From contig CAWFHK010000001.1 of NCBI GenBank assembly GCA_963815655.1, positions 3,038,001 through 3,102,000 on the forward strand: a stretch of DNA of 64,000 nt, written 5' to 3'. Every line of letters begins with the position of its first letter. Position 1 is the stretch's first letter. Source of the stretch: JAWOLE01 sp963815655 (lineage in GTDB: Bacteria > Acidobacteriota > Thermoanaerobaculia > UBA5066 > Gp7-AA6). Positions 1 to 9,020 of the stretch are shown one piece after another. Both the position numbers and the translations under genes were made by a program. The notes under the pieces are model-generated. The model saw only the letters and a list, made by a program, of their open reading frames with translations, was not told the origin of the DNA and did no database searches.

Positions 1-2
1 AC

Positions 3-626
3 GTCGGTGTCGTCGCGGAGGGGCTTCGAGGCGAGATCCGAGAGGTCGCGGAGGGGCTTCGAGGCGAGGTCCGAGAGGTCGCGGAGGGGCTTCGAGGCGA
101 GGTCCGAGAGGTCGCGGAGGGGCTCCAAGGCCAGATCCAGGACGTCAAGACACACGTCGGTGTCGTCGCAGAGGGGCTTCGAGGCGAGATCCGAGAGGTC
201 GCGGAGGGGCTTCGAGGCGAGATCCGAGAGGTCGCGGAGGGGCTTCGAGGCGAGGTCCGAGAGGTCGCGGAGGGGCTTCGAGGCGAGGTCCGAGAGGTCG
301 CGGAGGGGCTTCGAGGCGAGGTCCGAGAGGTCGCGGAGGGGCTTCAAGGCCAGATCCAGGACGTCAAGACACACGTCGGTATCGTCGCGGAGGGGCTTCG
401 AGGCGAGGTCCGAGAGGTCAAGCGCCACGCCGGTGTCGTTGCGGAGGAGCTCGGAGCCCAGATCCGACAGGTCGCGGAAGCGGTGTCCGCGGGGGATTCC
501 AAGATCGACCGGGAGATCGGAACGCTTCGAGAGGAGACGCGCACGGAGTTTGCCGAGACCAAGGCGATGATCCGATTGTCGTACTCGGAGCTGGATCGCC
601 GTCTCCGGACGCTCGAGGGAACGTAG
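3..626 (+). CDS. Coiled-coil protein of 11-residue repeats, 5' end cut by the window edge
   Basis: The frame starting at base 3 is open from the window edge to TAG at 624-626, giving about 207 residues with no start codon inside the window. The first two thirds is an array of the 11-residue unit EGLRGEVREVA (V/I at position 7), broken at regular distances by an 18-residue variant, EGLQGQIQDVKTHVGVVA. The last 60 residues (AVSAGDSKIDREIG...) are charged and heptad-like and end in LDRRLRTLEGT. Hydrophobic residues at fixed positions of an 11-residue period suggest a long right-handed or amphipathic coiled coil. No enzymatic motif is seen. Function is unknown; a structural, membrane-associated or apolipoprotein-like helix bundle is possible. 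The frame choice is firm because the non-repetitive tail reads as normal protein only here. Other frames of the repeat are also open, but only because the repeat is a multiple of three. Confidence 0.75.
   Translation, partial: VGVVAEGLRGEIREVAEGLRGEVREVAEGLRGEVREVAEGLQGQIQDVKTHVGVVAEGLRGEIREVAEGLRGEIREVAEGLRGEVREVAEGLRGEVREVAEGLRGEVREVAEGLQGQIQDVKTHVGIVAEGLRGEVREVKRHAGVVAEELGAQIRQVAEAVSAGDSKIDREIGTLREETRTEFAETKAMIRLSYSELDRRLRTLEGT
18..434 (+). repeat. 33-bp tandem repeat array within the coiled-coil gene
   Basis: Three 33-bp units (18-116) are followed by a 54-bp variant (117-170), five 33-bp units (171-335), a second nearly identical 54-bp variant (336-389), and a further unit that decays into the unique tail. 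Units differ at only one or two bases, often A/G in the Val/Ile codon. The higher-order pattern of n units plus a variant shows that whole blocks were duplicated. The array is contiguous and in frame, so it is a protein repeat and not a spacer-type array. Confidence 0.9.
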
Positions 627-857
627 GACGACGAGAGGTGGGCGGGCGCGAGGCCCGCCCCTACAGCACGCAAGCCGACCGAAGGACCCCGGTGGTGTCC
701 ATGGGGCTGTAGGAGAGGCGCTTGTGCCTCCCCCGCATCAGAAGATGAACATGCATCAGGCCGGCCGGCTCTTCCTGCTGTAGATTTTCGCCTCTTCGGC
801 CGCCCTCCCGGGGAAAAGGGACCGCGGCCCACGAGAACCTCAATTACGGGAGAAACA
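627..857. other. Intergenic stretch with GC-rich hairpin
   Basis: There is no gene here. A stem-loop at 640-660 (arms GGGCGGGC and GCCCGCCC) lies 14 bp after the upstream stop. It has the form of a common interspersed intergenic repeat and could act as a terminator, but no T-run follows. The rest is unremarkable up to a GGAG ribosome site at about 848. Confidence 0.5.
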
Positions 858-2954
858 ATGAAACCCAAATCCGGATTGTCTCTGCTCGCCCTGACCGTGG
901 CTTTCGCTCTGCCGGCGCTGGCGGACGAGGGGATGTGGCCCTTCAACAACGTCCCGTCGGCGCATCTGAAGAAGACGTACGGCTGGGCGCCGGACCAGCC
1001 GTGGCTCGACCACGTGCGCCTGGCCTCGGTCCGGTTCAACGACGGGGGCTCCGGAGCGTTCGTCTCGGAGACGGGGCTCGTCCTGACCAACCACCACGTC
1101 GGGGCCAACTGCATCCAGAAGATCTCGAGCCCCGAGCACGACTACATCAAGAACGGCTACATCGCCAGGTCGGCGGCCGACGAGGTCAAGTGCCCGGACC
1201 TGGAGCTGAACGTCCTCGAGGGGATCGAGGACGTGACGGCGCTGGTCAACGCGGGCGTCAAGGGTGGAATGACGGACACGCAGGCGCTGAAGGTGCAGAA
1301 GGCCGAGCAGGCGCGGCTCGAGAAGGAGTGCAACGAGAAGACGGGGCTGCGCTGCAACACGATCACCCTCTATGCCGGCGGCGAGTACGACCTCTACAAG
1401 TACAAGAAGTACACCGACGTGCGCCTCGTCGTGGCGCCCGAGTTCGGCATCGCGTTCTTCGGCGGGGACCCGGACAACTTCACGTACCCGCGCTGGGACA
1501 TCGACTTCGCGATCTTCCGCATCTACGAAAACGACAAGGCCGTCCGGCCGCGGCACTACCTGAAGTGGAACTCCGCCGGCCCGAAGGAGGACGAGCTCGT
1601 GCTCGTCTCCGGCAATCCCGGCTCGACGTCGCGGCTCGACACGGTCGCGCAGCTCGAGTTCGAGCGCGACTTCCGCTACCCTCTGCAGCTCGAGTACCTC
1701 GCGCGCCGCGCGAAGCTCCTCCACGACTTCTCCGCGAAGGGCGCGGAGAACGCCCGCATGGCCAGCCGGCAGCTCTTCGGCGTCGAGAACAGCCTGAAGG
1801 CCAACGGCGGCAAGGAGCAGGCCCTGCGGGATCCCAAGATCATGGCCAAGAAGGCGGAGGAGGAGAAGGAGCTCGAGGCGAAGGCGGCCTCCGATCCGAA
1901 GCTCGCCCCCTACGCGGGAGCGTGGGACGCGATCGCCGCCGCGCACAGGGCCCTCGCGAAGCGCTACGTGCGCGACACCGTCATGACGCGGGCCCTCGCG
2001 TCCGCGCCGGAGATGACCAACGCGCGCACGATCGTCCGCTACGTCGTCGAGAAGGGGAAACCCAACGAGGCGCGGCTGGAGGAATTCCGGGAGTCCAACC
2101 TGCGATCGCTCGAGTTCCGGCTCTATTCCCCGGCGCCCGTCTACCCGGCGCTCGAGAAGGTCACGATCGCGGATTCCTTCAAGGAGATGGTCGAGAGGCT
2201 CGGCGCGGACGATCCCTTCGTCAAGAAAGTCCTCGCGGGCAAGTCGCCGGAGGAGCGGGCGAGCGAGCTCGTGGACGGCACGAGGCTGAAGGACGCCCTC
2301 GTCCGCCGGTCGCTCGTCCAGGGAGGCGTCAAGGCGGTCGAGGAGGCCACCGACCCGATGATCGTGCTCGCCCGCGAGACGGACCCGGAGCTGCGCGAGG
2401 TCCGCAAGTGGCGCGCCGACAACGTCGAGAGCGTGGACAAGGAAAAAGGGGCGCTCATCGCGAAAGCGCTCTTCGCGGTCAAGGGGAAGGAGCGCTATCC
2501 CGACGCGACGTTCACCCTGCGCCTCGCCTTCGGGCCGGCGAAAGGCTATGTCGAGAACGGGAAGCCGGTCGCCTTCCAGACGACATGGGATGGCATGTAC
2601 ACGCACTCGCAGGAGCACGGCGCCAAGCCGCCGTACGAGCTGCCGAAGAGCTACCTCGACGCGAAGAGCAAGGTGGACCCGAAGACCCCGGTCAATTTCG
2701 TGACGACGGCCGACACGACCGGGGGCAACTCGGGCAGCCCCGCGGTCAACGAGAAGGGGGAGCTCACCGGGCTCCTCTTCGACGGCAACATCGAGTCGCT
2801 CGGCAACGACGTCGCGTACACGGAGGACGTGGCGCGCTCGGTCTGCGTCCACACGGCCGCGATCATGGAATCGCTGCGCGCGGTCTACGACGCGGGCACC
2901 GTCGCCGACGAGCTGGAGAAGGCCGCGCCGGCCGCGCCGGCGAAGAAGAAGTAG
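858..2954 (+). CDS. S46 family dipeptidyl-peptidase (DPP7-like), secreted
   Basis: This 698-residue protein starts with a signal peptide (residues 1-22, cleavage near ALA|DE). It then shows the S46 N-terminal signature (GMWPF, a Trp-rich stretch, GGSGAFVS) and TNHHV at 77-81, which holds the catalytic His. GGNSGSP at 622-628 carries the catalytic Ser, S625. Family members are about 700 residues long and remove dipeptides from peptide N-termini in the periplasm. After the Ser the sequence reads LLFDGN. S46 enzymes with Gly at that S1-subsite position (DPP7 type) prefer hydrophobic residues, while Arg marks the Asp/Glu-specific DPP11 type, so a DPP7-like specificity is inferred. The start is supported by GGGAGAAACA just upstream. 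A hairpin follows the stop. The gene stands alone and probably belongs to the same peptide-scavenging physiology as the M16 and S9 peptidases nearby. Confidence 0.93.
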   Translation: MKPKSGLSLLALTVAFALPALADEGMWPFNNVPSAHLKKTYGWAPDQPWLDHVRLASVRFNDGGSGAFVSETGLVLTNHHVGANCIQKISSPEHDYIKNGYIARSAADEVKCPDLELNVLEGIEDVTALVNAGVKGGMTDTQALKVQKAEQARLEKECNEKTGLRCNTITLYAGGEYDLYKYKKYTDVRLVVAPEFGIAFFGGDPDNFTYPRWDIDFAIFRIYENDKAVRPRHYLKWNSAGPKEDELVLVSGNPGSTSRLDTVAQLEFERDFRYPLQLEYLARRAKLLHDFSAKGAENARMASRQLFGVENSLKANGGKEQALRDPKIMAKKAEEEKELEAKAASDPKLAPYAGAWDAIAAAHRALAKRYVRDTVMTRALASAPEMTNARTIVRYVVEKGKPNEARLEEFRESNLRSLEFRLYSPAPVYPALEKVTIADSFKEMVERLGADDPFVKKVLAGKSPEERASELVDGTRLKDALVRRSLVQGGVKAVEEATDPMIVLARETDPELREVRKWRADNVESVDKEKGALIAKALFAVKGKERYPDATFTLRLAFGPAKGYVENGKPVAFQTTWDGMYTHSQEHGAKPPYELPKSYLDAKSKVDPKTPVNFVTTADTTGGNSGSPAVNEKGELTGLLFDGNIESLGNDVAYTEDVARSVCVHTAAIMESLRAVYDAGTVADELEKAAPAAPAKKK

Positions 2955-3408
2955 GCGGCGGGGAGTCCCCTCACCCCGCCCCTCTCCCGCCGGGAGAGGG
3001 AGGAGAGCAGGTGGTATGAGATCGTTCTTCTCGACACGGGGCACGGCTGGACTATCGAGAAGCTGGGACAGATCGAGCCCGTCCCTGAGGCCCGACGCCT
3101 GATAACGACGTTCGGCGAAGCGGTCCTCTTGTCGTCGTGAGGATCGCCCCTCACCTCCCGTCATCCTGAGGAGCCCCTCCACTTCGAATGTCATTGCGAG
3201 CGCAGCGAGGAACCTGTCCTCGTTACTCGTGAACACGCAACATCGGTGATCGGGACAGGCTCCGCGACGAAGGATCTTCCCGGCCCCCTCGCAAGAACGA
3301 CGCAGCAGGTCCTTCGCGGAGCCTGTCCTGAGCGAAGCCGAAGGACTCAGGATGACAGGGCCAGCCGGGGCAGTCCGGTTGGCAGGAAGATACAATTCCG
3401 CGCTTCTG
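2955..3408. repeat. Intergenic region with two interspersed hairpin repeats
   Basis: No gene is supported. A perfect 9-bp stem at 2980-3000 (CCCTCTCCC and GGGAGAGGG, loop GCC) lies 25 bp after the S46 stop and may end that transcript. A second inverted repeat at 3309-3346 (GTCCTTCG and CGAAGGAC) runs into TCAGGATGACA. The same ending occurs at about 19597-19607 after another CTTCGCTTCGCTC stretch, so this is an interspersed repeat family. GTCATTGCGAGCGCAGCGAG at 3190-3209 resembles another common intergenic repeat. Confidence 0.6.
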
Positions 3409-6081
3409 ATGGCGCTTTCCGCGGGCACTCGGCCGGGGCCTTACGAGATTCTCGCGCCGGTGGGCGCGGGCGGGATGGGGGAGGTCTATAAGGCCCGGGA
3501 CACGCGGTTGGAGCGCACGGTCGCGGTCAAGATCCTCCCGGCCCATCTCTCGACGAGCGAGGAAGTCCGGCAGCGCTTCGAGAGGGAGGCGAAGACGATC
3601 TCCTCCCTGTCCCACCCTCATATCTGCGCCCTCTACGACGTCGGGAACCAGGACGGGACCGAATACCTCGTCATGGAGTTCCTCGAAGGCGAGACGCTCA
3701 CGGACCGGCTCTCCCGCGGGCCTCTCCCCGCGGAGCAGGTGCTGCGCTACGGGGTCGAGATCGCGGGCGCGCTGGACAAGGCGCACAAGCAGGGGATCGT
3801 CCACCGCGACCTGAAGCCCGGCAACGTCATGCTCACGAAATCGGGCGTGAAGCTGGTGGATTTCGGCCTGGCCAAGCTCGGCGCGATTTCTCCGGCCAAT
3901 TCTTCGGTCTCGATCCTTCAGACGCAGGCCGGGATGAACCTGACTCAGGAAGGAACGATCCTCGGGACGTTCCAGTACATGGCTCCGGAGCAGCTCGAAG
4001 GGAAGGAGGCGGACGCGAGGAGCGACATCTTCGCCTTCGGCGCCGTCCTCTACGAGATGGCGACGGGACAGAAGGCTTTCGCGGGAAAGAGCCAGGCGTC
4101 GCTCATCGCGTCGATCCTCTCCGCCGAGCCTCCGCCGATCTCGGCCGTCTCGCCGATGACGCCGCCGGCCCTCGACCGCGTCGTCAAGACCTGCCTCGCC
4201 AAGGACCCCGACGACCGGTGGCAGACAGCCCACGACGTGATGCTGCAATTGAAGTGGATCGCGGAGGGGGGCTCGCAGGCGGGCGTGCCGGCGCCCCTCG
4301 TCGCGCGCCGCAGGAGCCGGGAGCGTCTGGCCTGGGGCGTTGCCGCCGTGCTCGCCCTCGCGACCATCGCGCTGGCGACTTTCTCGCTGTCGCGCCCGCG
4401 GGCGGTCCCGCGAGCGGTGCGGAGCTCCATCCTCCCCCCCGAGAAGACGACGTACCACTTCATCGGCGACGCGGGTGGACCTCCGGCGGTCTCCCCCGAC
4501 GGGCTGCAGATCGTCTTCACGGCGCGGGACTCCTCGGGAAAGGCCGACCTCTGGGTGCGCTCGCTGAACAGCCCTGCGGCGCGGGCACTCCCCGGGACCG
4601 ACGGCGCGATGTATCCCTTCTGGTCGCCCGACGGCCGCCACATCGGGTTCTTCGCCGGCGCGAAGCTGAAGAAGATCGACGCCGCGGGCGGGCCGGCGCT
4701 CGTCCTCTGCGACGCGGCCGACGGGCGCGGCGGAGCGTGGAACAGGGACGGCGTCATCCTCTTCGAGCCGCACTTCCGCGAGCCGCTCTTCCGGGTGGCC
4801 GCGACCGGCGGCAAACCGGAGCCGGCGACGAAGTTCGACGAGTCGCGCAAGGAGACGACGCACCGCTTCCCCGCTTTCCTGCCGGACGGCAAGCACTTCC
4901 TCTACGAGGCGGGCAGCCACAGCGTCGGCACGGAGAGCGAGCTGCACTCGATCTGCATAGGCTCCCTCACGGGCGAGCCTCCAAAGCACCTCGTCAACGC
5001 GCGGTCGAAAGGCCTCTATGCGGCCGGCCACCTCCTCTTCGTGCGGCAGAGGACGCTCATGGCGCAGCCCTTCGACGCGGCGAGCGGGAAGCTCTCGGGC
5101 GATCCGTTCCCGATCGTCGGCAACGTCCAGGAAGATCCCGGCTTCTTCACCGCGGTCTTCTCCGTCTCCGACAACGGCGTGCTTGCATACCAGGAGGGGG
5201 GCGGAAGCGTCGATCAGTTCCAGCTGACGTGGTTCGACCGCGCCGGAAAGAAGGTGGACACGGTCGGCCAGGAGGGTAACGTGTCCTCTCCGCGGATCTC
5301 GCACGACGGCCGGCGCGTCGTGTTCGCGGTCGGAGATCCGGGCGACGTCTGGATCGAGGACTTCGCGCGCAAGGTTTCGACGCGCCTGACCTTCAACGCG
5401 GCCGACGACTCCTACCCGGTCTGGTCGCCCGATGACAGGCGCATCGTCTTCCTCTCGGAGAGGAGCGGCGGCGGCGACATCTACGGCAAGTCTTCCTCCG
5501 GCACGGGAAGCGACGAGCTCCTCCTCTCGTCGCCGCTGGGCAAGTTCCCGCGATGTTTCTCGCCGGACGGCCGCCTGCTGCTCTTCGAGACCCTGAATCC
5601 GAAGACCAAGAGCGATCAGAATGTGCTCTCCCTTGCGGACCGCAAGATCACCCCCTTCCTGCACTCCGAATTCGACGAGGCCCAGGGCGACCTCTCCCCC
5701 GACGGGCGGTTCGTCGCCTACTCCTCCAACGAGTCCGGCCGCTTCGAGATCTACGTTCAGCCGTTTCCGGGCCCGGGGGGCAAATGGCAGGTCTCGACAG
5801 GCGGAGGCGCGACCCCCGCCTGGCGCCGGGACGGGAAGGAGCTCTTCTACATCGCGCCCGACCACAATCTGATGGCCGTGGCGGTCAGGACGGGCGCGAC
5901 GTTTGAAGCGGAGGCTCCGCAGCCTCTCTTCGAGACGCGGGTGCGGGAGGATCCGGACCGCCATTACGACGTGTCGGCCGACGGCCAGCGGTTCCTCATC
6001 GTCACGGCGGCCGGAGACGAGTCCACGCCGCCGATCTCGCTCGTCCAGAACTGGACGGTCCTGCTGCGCCCCGCGAAATGA
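3409..6081 (+). CDS. Membrane Ser/Thr protein kinase with PD40/TolB-type beta-propeller
   Basis: The N-terminal part (residues about 10-275) is a complete Hanks-type kinase: glycine loop GAGGMGEVY, AVKIL lysine, HRDLKPGN catalytic loop, DFGLAK, and the APEQ (here MAPEQLEG) of the activation segment. A single transmembrane segment (residues about 305-327, AWGVAAVLALATIALATFSL) leads to an extracytoplasmic region of repeated SPDG/WSPD motifs typical of PD40/TolB propeller blades, running to the end. Such kinases are abundant in Acidobacteriota and probably sense a ligand or envelope state through the propeller. The ATG at 3409 is chosen because the kinase starts about 10 residues later; an in-frame ATG at 3352 would add unconserved residues encoded by an intergenic repeat. 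The stop overlaps the start of the next kinase as ATGA, so the two are translationally coupled. Confidence 0.9.
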   Translation: MALSAGTRPGPYEILAPVGAGGMGEVYKARDTRLERTVAVKILPAHLSTSEEVRQRFEREAKTISSLSHPHICALYDVGNQDGTEYLVMEFLEGETLTDRLSRGPLPAEQVLRYGVEIAGALDKAHKQGIVHRDLKPGNVMLTKSGVKLVDFGLAKLGAISPANSSVSILQTQAGMNLTQEGTILGTFQYMAPEQLEGKEADARSDIFAFGAVLYEMATGQKAFAGKSQASLIASILSAEPPPISAVSPMTPPALDRVVKTCLAKDPDDRWQTAHDVMLQLKWIAEGGSQAGVPAPLVARRRSRERLAWGVAAVLALATIALATFSLSRPRAVPRAVRSSILPPEKTTYHFIGDAGGPPAVSPDGLQIVFTARDSSGKADLWVRSLNSPAARALPGTDGAMYPFWSPDGRHIGFFAGAKLKKIDAAGGPALVLCDAADGRGGAWNRDGVILFEPHFREPLFRVAATGGKPEPATKFDESRKETTHRFPAFLPDGKHFLYEAGSHSVGTESELHSICIGSLTGEPPKHLVNARSKGLYAAGHLLFVRQRTLMAQPFDAASGKLSGDPFPIVGNVQEDPGFFTAVFSVSDNGVLAYQEGGGSVDQFQLTWFDRAGKKVDTVGQEGNVSSPRISHDGRRVVFAVGDPGDVWIEDFARKVSTRLTFNAADDSYPVWSPDDRRIVFLSERSGGGDIYGKSSSGTGSDELLLSSPLGKFPRCFSPDGRLLLFETLNPKTKSDQNVLSLADRKITPFLHSEFDEAQGDLSPDGRFVAYSSNESGRFEIYVQPFPGPGGKWQVSTGGGATPAWRRDGKELFYIAPDHNLMAVAVRTGATFEAEAPQPLFETRVREDPDRHYDVSADGQRFLIVTAAGDESTPPISLVQNWTVLLRPAK

Positions 6082-8501
6082 TCGGCCAGACGATTTCTCG
6101 CTACCGGATCGTCGAGAAGCTTGGCGGCGGCGGCATGGGCGTCGTCTACCGCGCCGAGGACACGCGCCTCGGGCGACAGGTCGCGCTGAAGTTCCTCCCC
6201 GAGGACGTGGCGAAGGACCCGCAGACGCTCGAGCGGTTCAAACGCGAGGCGCGAGCGGCGTCCTCGCTCGAGCACCCGCACATCTGCACCATCCACGACA
6301 TCGACGAGGCGGACGGGAAGGCCTTCATCGTGATGGAGCTGATGGAGGGCGAGACGCTGAAGGATCGGGTCGCCGTCGGCGGAGCGCTGAAGGCGGAACA
6401 GATCCTCGACTTCGGCGTCCAGATCGCGGACGCGCTCGACGCCGCGCACGAGCACGGCATCGTCCACCGCGACATCAAGCCGGCGAACATCTTCGTTACC
6501 AAACGCGGACAGATAAAGCTCCTGGACTTCGGCCTGGCCAAGATCGCGGCTGGACACCCGGCGAGCGCCGCGCCCGCAGGCGCCTCGTCGCTCGCGACCG
6601 CGATCGTGCCCGAGAACCTGACGAGCCCCGGCACCGCGATGGGCACCGTCGTCTACATGTCTCCCGAGCAGGCGCGCGGAGAGGACCTTGACGCCCGGAC
6701 CGACCTCTTTTCCTTCGGCGCGGTGCTCTACGAGATGGCGACGGGCCGCCAGCCTTTCTCGGGCGGGACCTCCGCGATCATCTTCGACGCGATCCTGAAC
6801 CGCGCCCCCACGCCGCCGGTGCGGTTGAACCCGGACCTCCCGCCCGAGCTCGAGCGGATCGTCAACAAGTCCCTCGAGAAGGACCGCGACCTGCGCTACC
6901 AGAGCGCGGCGGAGATCAGGTCGGACCTGAAGCGGGCGCGGCGCGACACGGAATCCGGACGGACGGGAGCCGTGTCCGCGGCGTCGGCTCCGGCCGCGGC
7001 GGCGCCCGCACCGCCCGGCCGATCGAAGAAACCGCTTCTGTTCGCCGGCATCGCCGTGGCGATCCTGCTCGCTGCGGGCGGAGCCTGGCTCGCGAGTCGT
7101 GGCCGCACGTCTTCGAAATCCCGGTCGGGCCAGACCACGCTCGCGATCCTGCCGTTCCAGAATCTCGGCGCGGACACGTCTATCGACTACCTGAAGCTCG
7201 CCCTGCCCGACGAGATCGCGACGACGCTCTCCTACATCCCCTCGCTCGCCATCCGCCCCTTCGCTTCGACGCGCAAGTTTTCGAAACCGGACGTGGATGC
7301 CCAGGCGGTGGGACGGGAGCTCTCCGTCGCGGACGTCTTCTCGGGACACTTCCTCCGCGAGGGGGACTCGTTGCAGGTGACCCTGGAAGTCATCGACACC
7401 GAGTCCAACCGCATCCTGTGGCGCGACACGCTCGCCGCGAAGGCGGAAAACCTGATCGGGCTGCGCGAGCAGATCACGGCGCACCTGCGCCAGGGTCTCT
7501 TCCCGATCTTCGCGGCGTCCGGCGTCAAGGAGAGCGCGTCCGCCCCCAAGAACCCCGAGGCCTACGACCTCTATCTGCGCGCCGCGGCTGTTTCCCGCGA
7601 TCCGCAGCCCAACAAGGACGCGATCGCGATGCTCCGGCAGGCCGTCGCGCTCGACCCGGCCTACGCTCCGGCCTGGAATGCCCTCGGCACGCGCGAGTAC
7701 TACGACGGCGCCTATTCCGACGGCGGCACCGCCGCGGTCGAGCGCGCCCGGTCGGGCCACGAGAGGGCGCTGCAGATCGATCCGAACTTCACCGACGCGG
7801 CGACGAGCCTGGTCATCATACGGGTCGAAGCGGGCGACCTCGCGGGCGCCCTCGACGACGCTTCGCGGATCCTCCGGACGCGTCCCGACAGCGCGCGTGC
7901 CCATTTCGCCCTCGGATACGTGCTGCGTTACACCGGAGCGATCGAGGACGCGGCGCGCGAATGCGACGCCGCGCTCGCGCTCGATCCGAAGGACCCGGGC
8001 TGGCGCTCCTGCAGCCTGAACTTCGTCCTCCTGGAAAACTACGAGCGCGCCATGGAATACGTCCGGCTCGACGCCGGCTCCCAGTGGGCGCTCATCGTGG
8101 AATCGAACGTCCGATGGAGACAGGGGAAACTCGCCGAGACGCTGGCCCTGCTGAAGAAGGTCACGAATCCCAACCTGCTGCCGCCCCTGCAACCCTGTCT
8201 CGAAGGCCGTTCGCGCCCCGACGACGATCCGGTCCTGCGCCGGTTCGAGGCCTCGCTTCTCGCGGACCGGGACCCGGAGCCGAAGTACTTCGACGCGGCG
8301 CAGCTGGCCTATTGCGGCAACACGGGCCCGGCGTTGCGGCTACTGCGGAGGTCGGTCGAGGACAACTACCTCGCCGTGCCCGCGATGGATCGCGATCCCC
8401 TGCTGGAAAAGGTCCGCGGCACAGCGGAATTCGGCCGGATCCGCGCCCTCGCGATCGAGAAGCAGCAGCAGCTCGCCGCGCGGCGTGCGGCGGCCAGGTA
8501 G
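6078..8501 (+). CDS. Ser/Thr protein kinase with TolB-like domain and TPR repeats
   Basis: This 807-residue protein has a kinase domain at residues 1-270 (GGGGMGVVYR loop, ALKFL, HRDIKPANIF, LDFGLAK, MSPEQARG). A low-complexity Ala/Pro linker and a transmembrane helix (about 316-338) follow. Next is a roughly 125-residue domain beginning LAILPFQNL, the TolB-like N-terminal fold often found in CadC-type or cyclase-associated regulators. The rest is TPR-like helices. It overlaps the preceding PD40 kinase by 4 bp, so the two form one operon with different sensor halves. Expected topology is cytoplasmic kinase with extracytoplasmic TolB/TPR. All key kinase residues are present, so it should be active. 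Confidence 0.9.
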   Translation: MIGQTISRYRIVEKLGGGGMGVVYRAEDTRLGRQVALKFLPEDVAKDPQTLERFKREARAASSLEHPHICTIHDIDEADGKAFIVMELMEGETLKDRVAVGGALKAEQILDFGVQIADALDAAHEHGIVHRDIKPANIFVTKRGQIKLLDFGLAKIAAGHPASAAPAGASSLATAIVPENLTSPGTAMGTVVYMSPEQARGEDLDARTDLFSFGAVLYEMATGRQPFSGGTSAIIFDAILNRAPTPPVRLNPDLPPELERIVNKSLEKDRDLRYQSAAEIRSDLKRARRDTESGRTGAVSAASAPAAAAPAPPGRSKKPLLFAGIAVAILLAAGGAWLASRGRTSSKSRSGQTTLAILPFQNLGADTSIDYLKLALPDEIATTLSYIPSLAIRPFASTRKFSKPDVDAQAVGRELSVADVFSGHFLREGDSLQVTLEVIDTESNRILWRDTLAAKAENLIGLREQITAHLRQGLFPIFAASGVKESASAPKNPEAYDLYLRAAAVSRDPQPNKDAIAMLRQAVALDPAYAPAWNALGTREYYDGAYSDGGTAAVERARSGHERALQIDPNFTDAATSLVIIRVEAGDLAGALDDASRILRTRPDSARAHFALGYVLRYTGAIEDAARECDAALALDPKDPGWRSCSLNFVLLENYERAMEYVRLDAGSQWALIVESNVRWRQGKLAETLALLKKVTNPNLLPPLQPCLEGRSRPDDDPVLRRFEASLLADRDPEPKYFDAAQLAYCGNTGPALRLLRRSVEDNYLAVPAMDRDPLLEKVRGTAEFGRIRALAIEKQQQLAARRAAAR

Positions 8502-8524
8502 GCGGGTATAGTGCGGCTCCTCGC

Positions 8525-9013
8525 GTGAACGAGACCGAGACCCTCCGGATCTCCAAGAAGGCCGTCGCTGTGGACCTGACACTGGCGGGCGGCCGGCCGC
8601 GGCGCGTCCAGATCTTCCTGGCCGAGCACCGGGCGAACGAATTCCGGCGGCAGGATGTGCTCGATCTGCTCGAAAACGTCCACGCCTTCCTGCCGGTCCG
8701 CGACGCCCGGAGCGCCGACCGGGAGATCATCAACAAGGACGCCCTCCTCTGGATCGGCGTCCCGCTCTCTCCCTTCGGATCCGAGTCCGAGGCGGCCGAG
8801 GAGCTCTTCGAGTTCCGCCGGCCCGTGCGCGTGGAGCTGCTGGGCACGAGCCCCCTCGACGGGGAGCTGCTCTACTCCGCGCCGAGCGAGAGCACGCGCA
8901 CCGTGGACTACCTGAACGCGCCGGGGCGGTTCCTCCGGCTCTGGGCGAAGGACCGCCTCTACCTGATCAACAAGACGTTCGTGCTCCGGATCCTCGAGAC
9001 GGGACCGGAATAG
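8525..9013 (+). CDS. Conserved hypothetical protein upstream of pilT
   Basis: This is a 162-residue ORF starting at GTG 8525 and ending 7 bp before the PilT-like gene. The sequence reads as a compact soluble alpha/beta protein (RVQIFLAEHR, DLLENVHAFLPV, an acidic region, VELLGTSPLDGELLYS, YLINKTFVLRI). It has no signal peptide, membrane segment or catalytic motif that I recognise. Close spacing suggests co-transcription with the pilT homolog and perhaps a role in type IV pilus control, but that is inference from position only. The GTG is chosen because the frame further upstream lies inside the preceding kinase gene and reads as its shadow. No clear ribosome site is visible before it, so the exact start is uncertain. 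Confidence 0.65.
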   Translation: MNETETLRISKKAVAVDLTLAGGRPRRVQIFLAEHRANEFRRQDVLDLLENVHAFLPVRDARSADREIINKDALLWIGVPLSPFGSESEAAEELFEFRRPVRVELLGTSPLDGELLYSAPSESTRTVDYLNAPGRFLRLWAKDRLYLINKTFVLRILETGPE

Positions 9014-9020
9014 AGCGGTC

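Noticed and set aside
18..434. Tandem 33-bp repeats as a possible CRISPR array
   Set aside because: Units are contiguous without spacers, are multiples of three and continue an open protein frame into a normal C-terminus.
840..3428. Long minus-strand open frame opposite the S46 peptidase gene
   Set aside because: It is an Arg/Val-rich mirror of a high-GC gene; the plus strand shows signal peptide and catalytic motifs.
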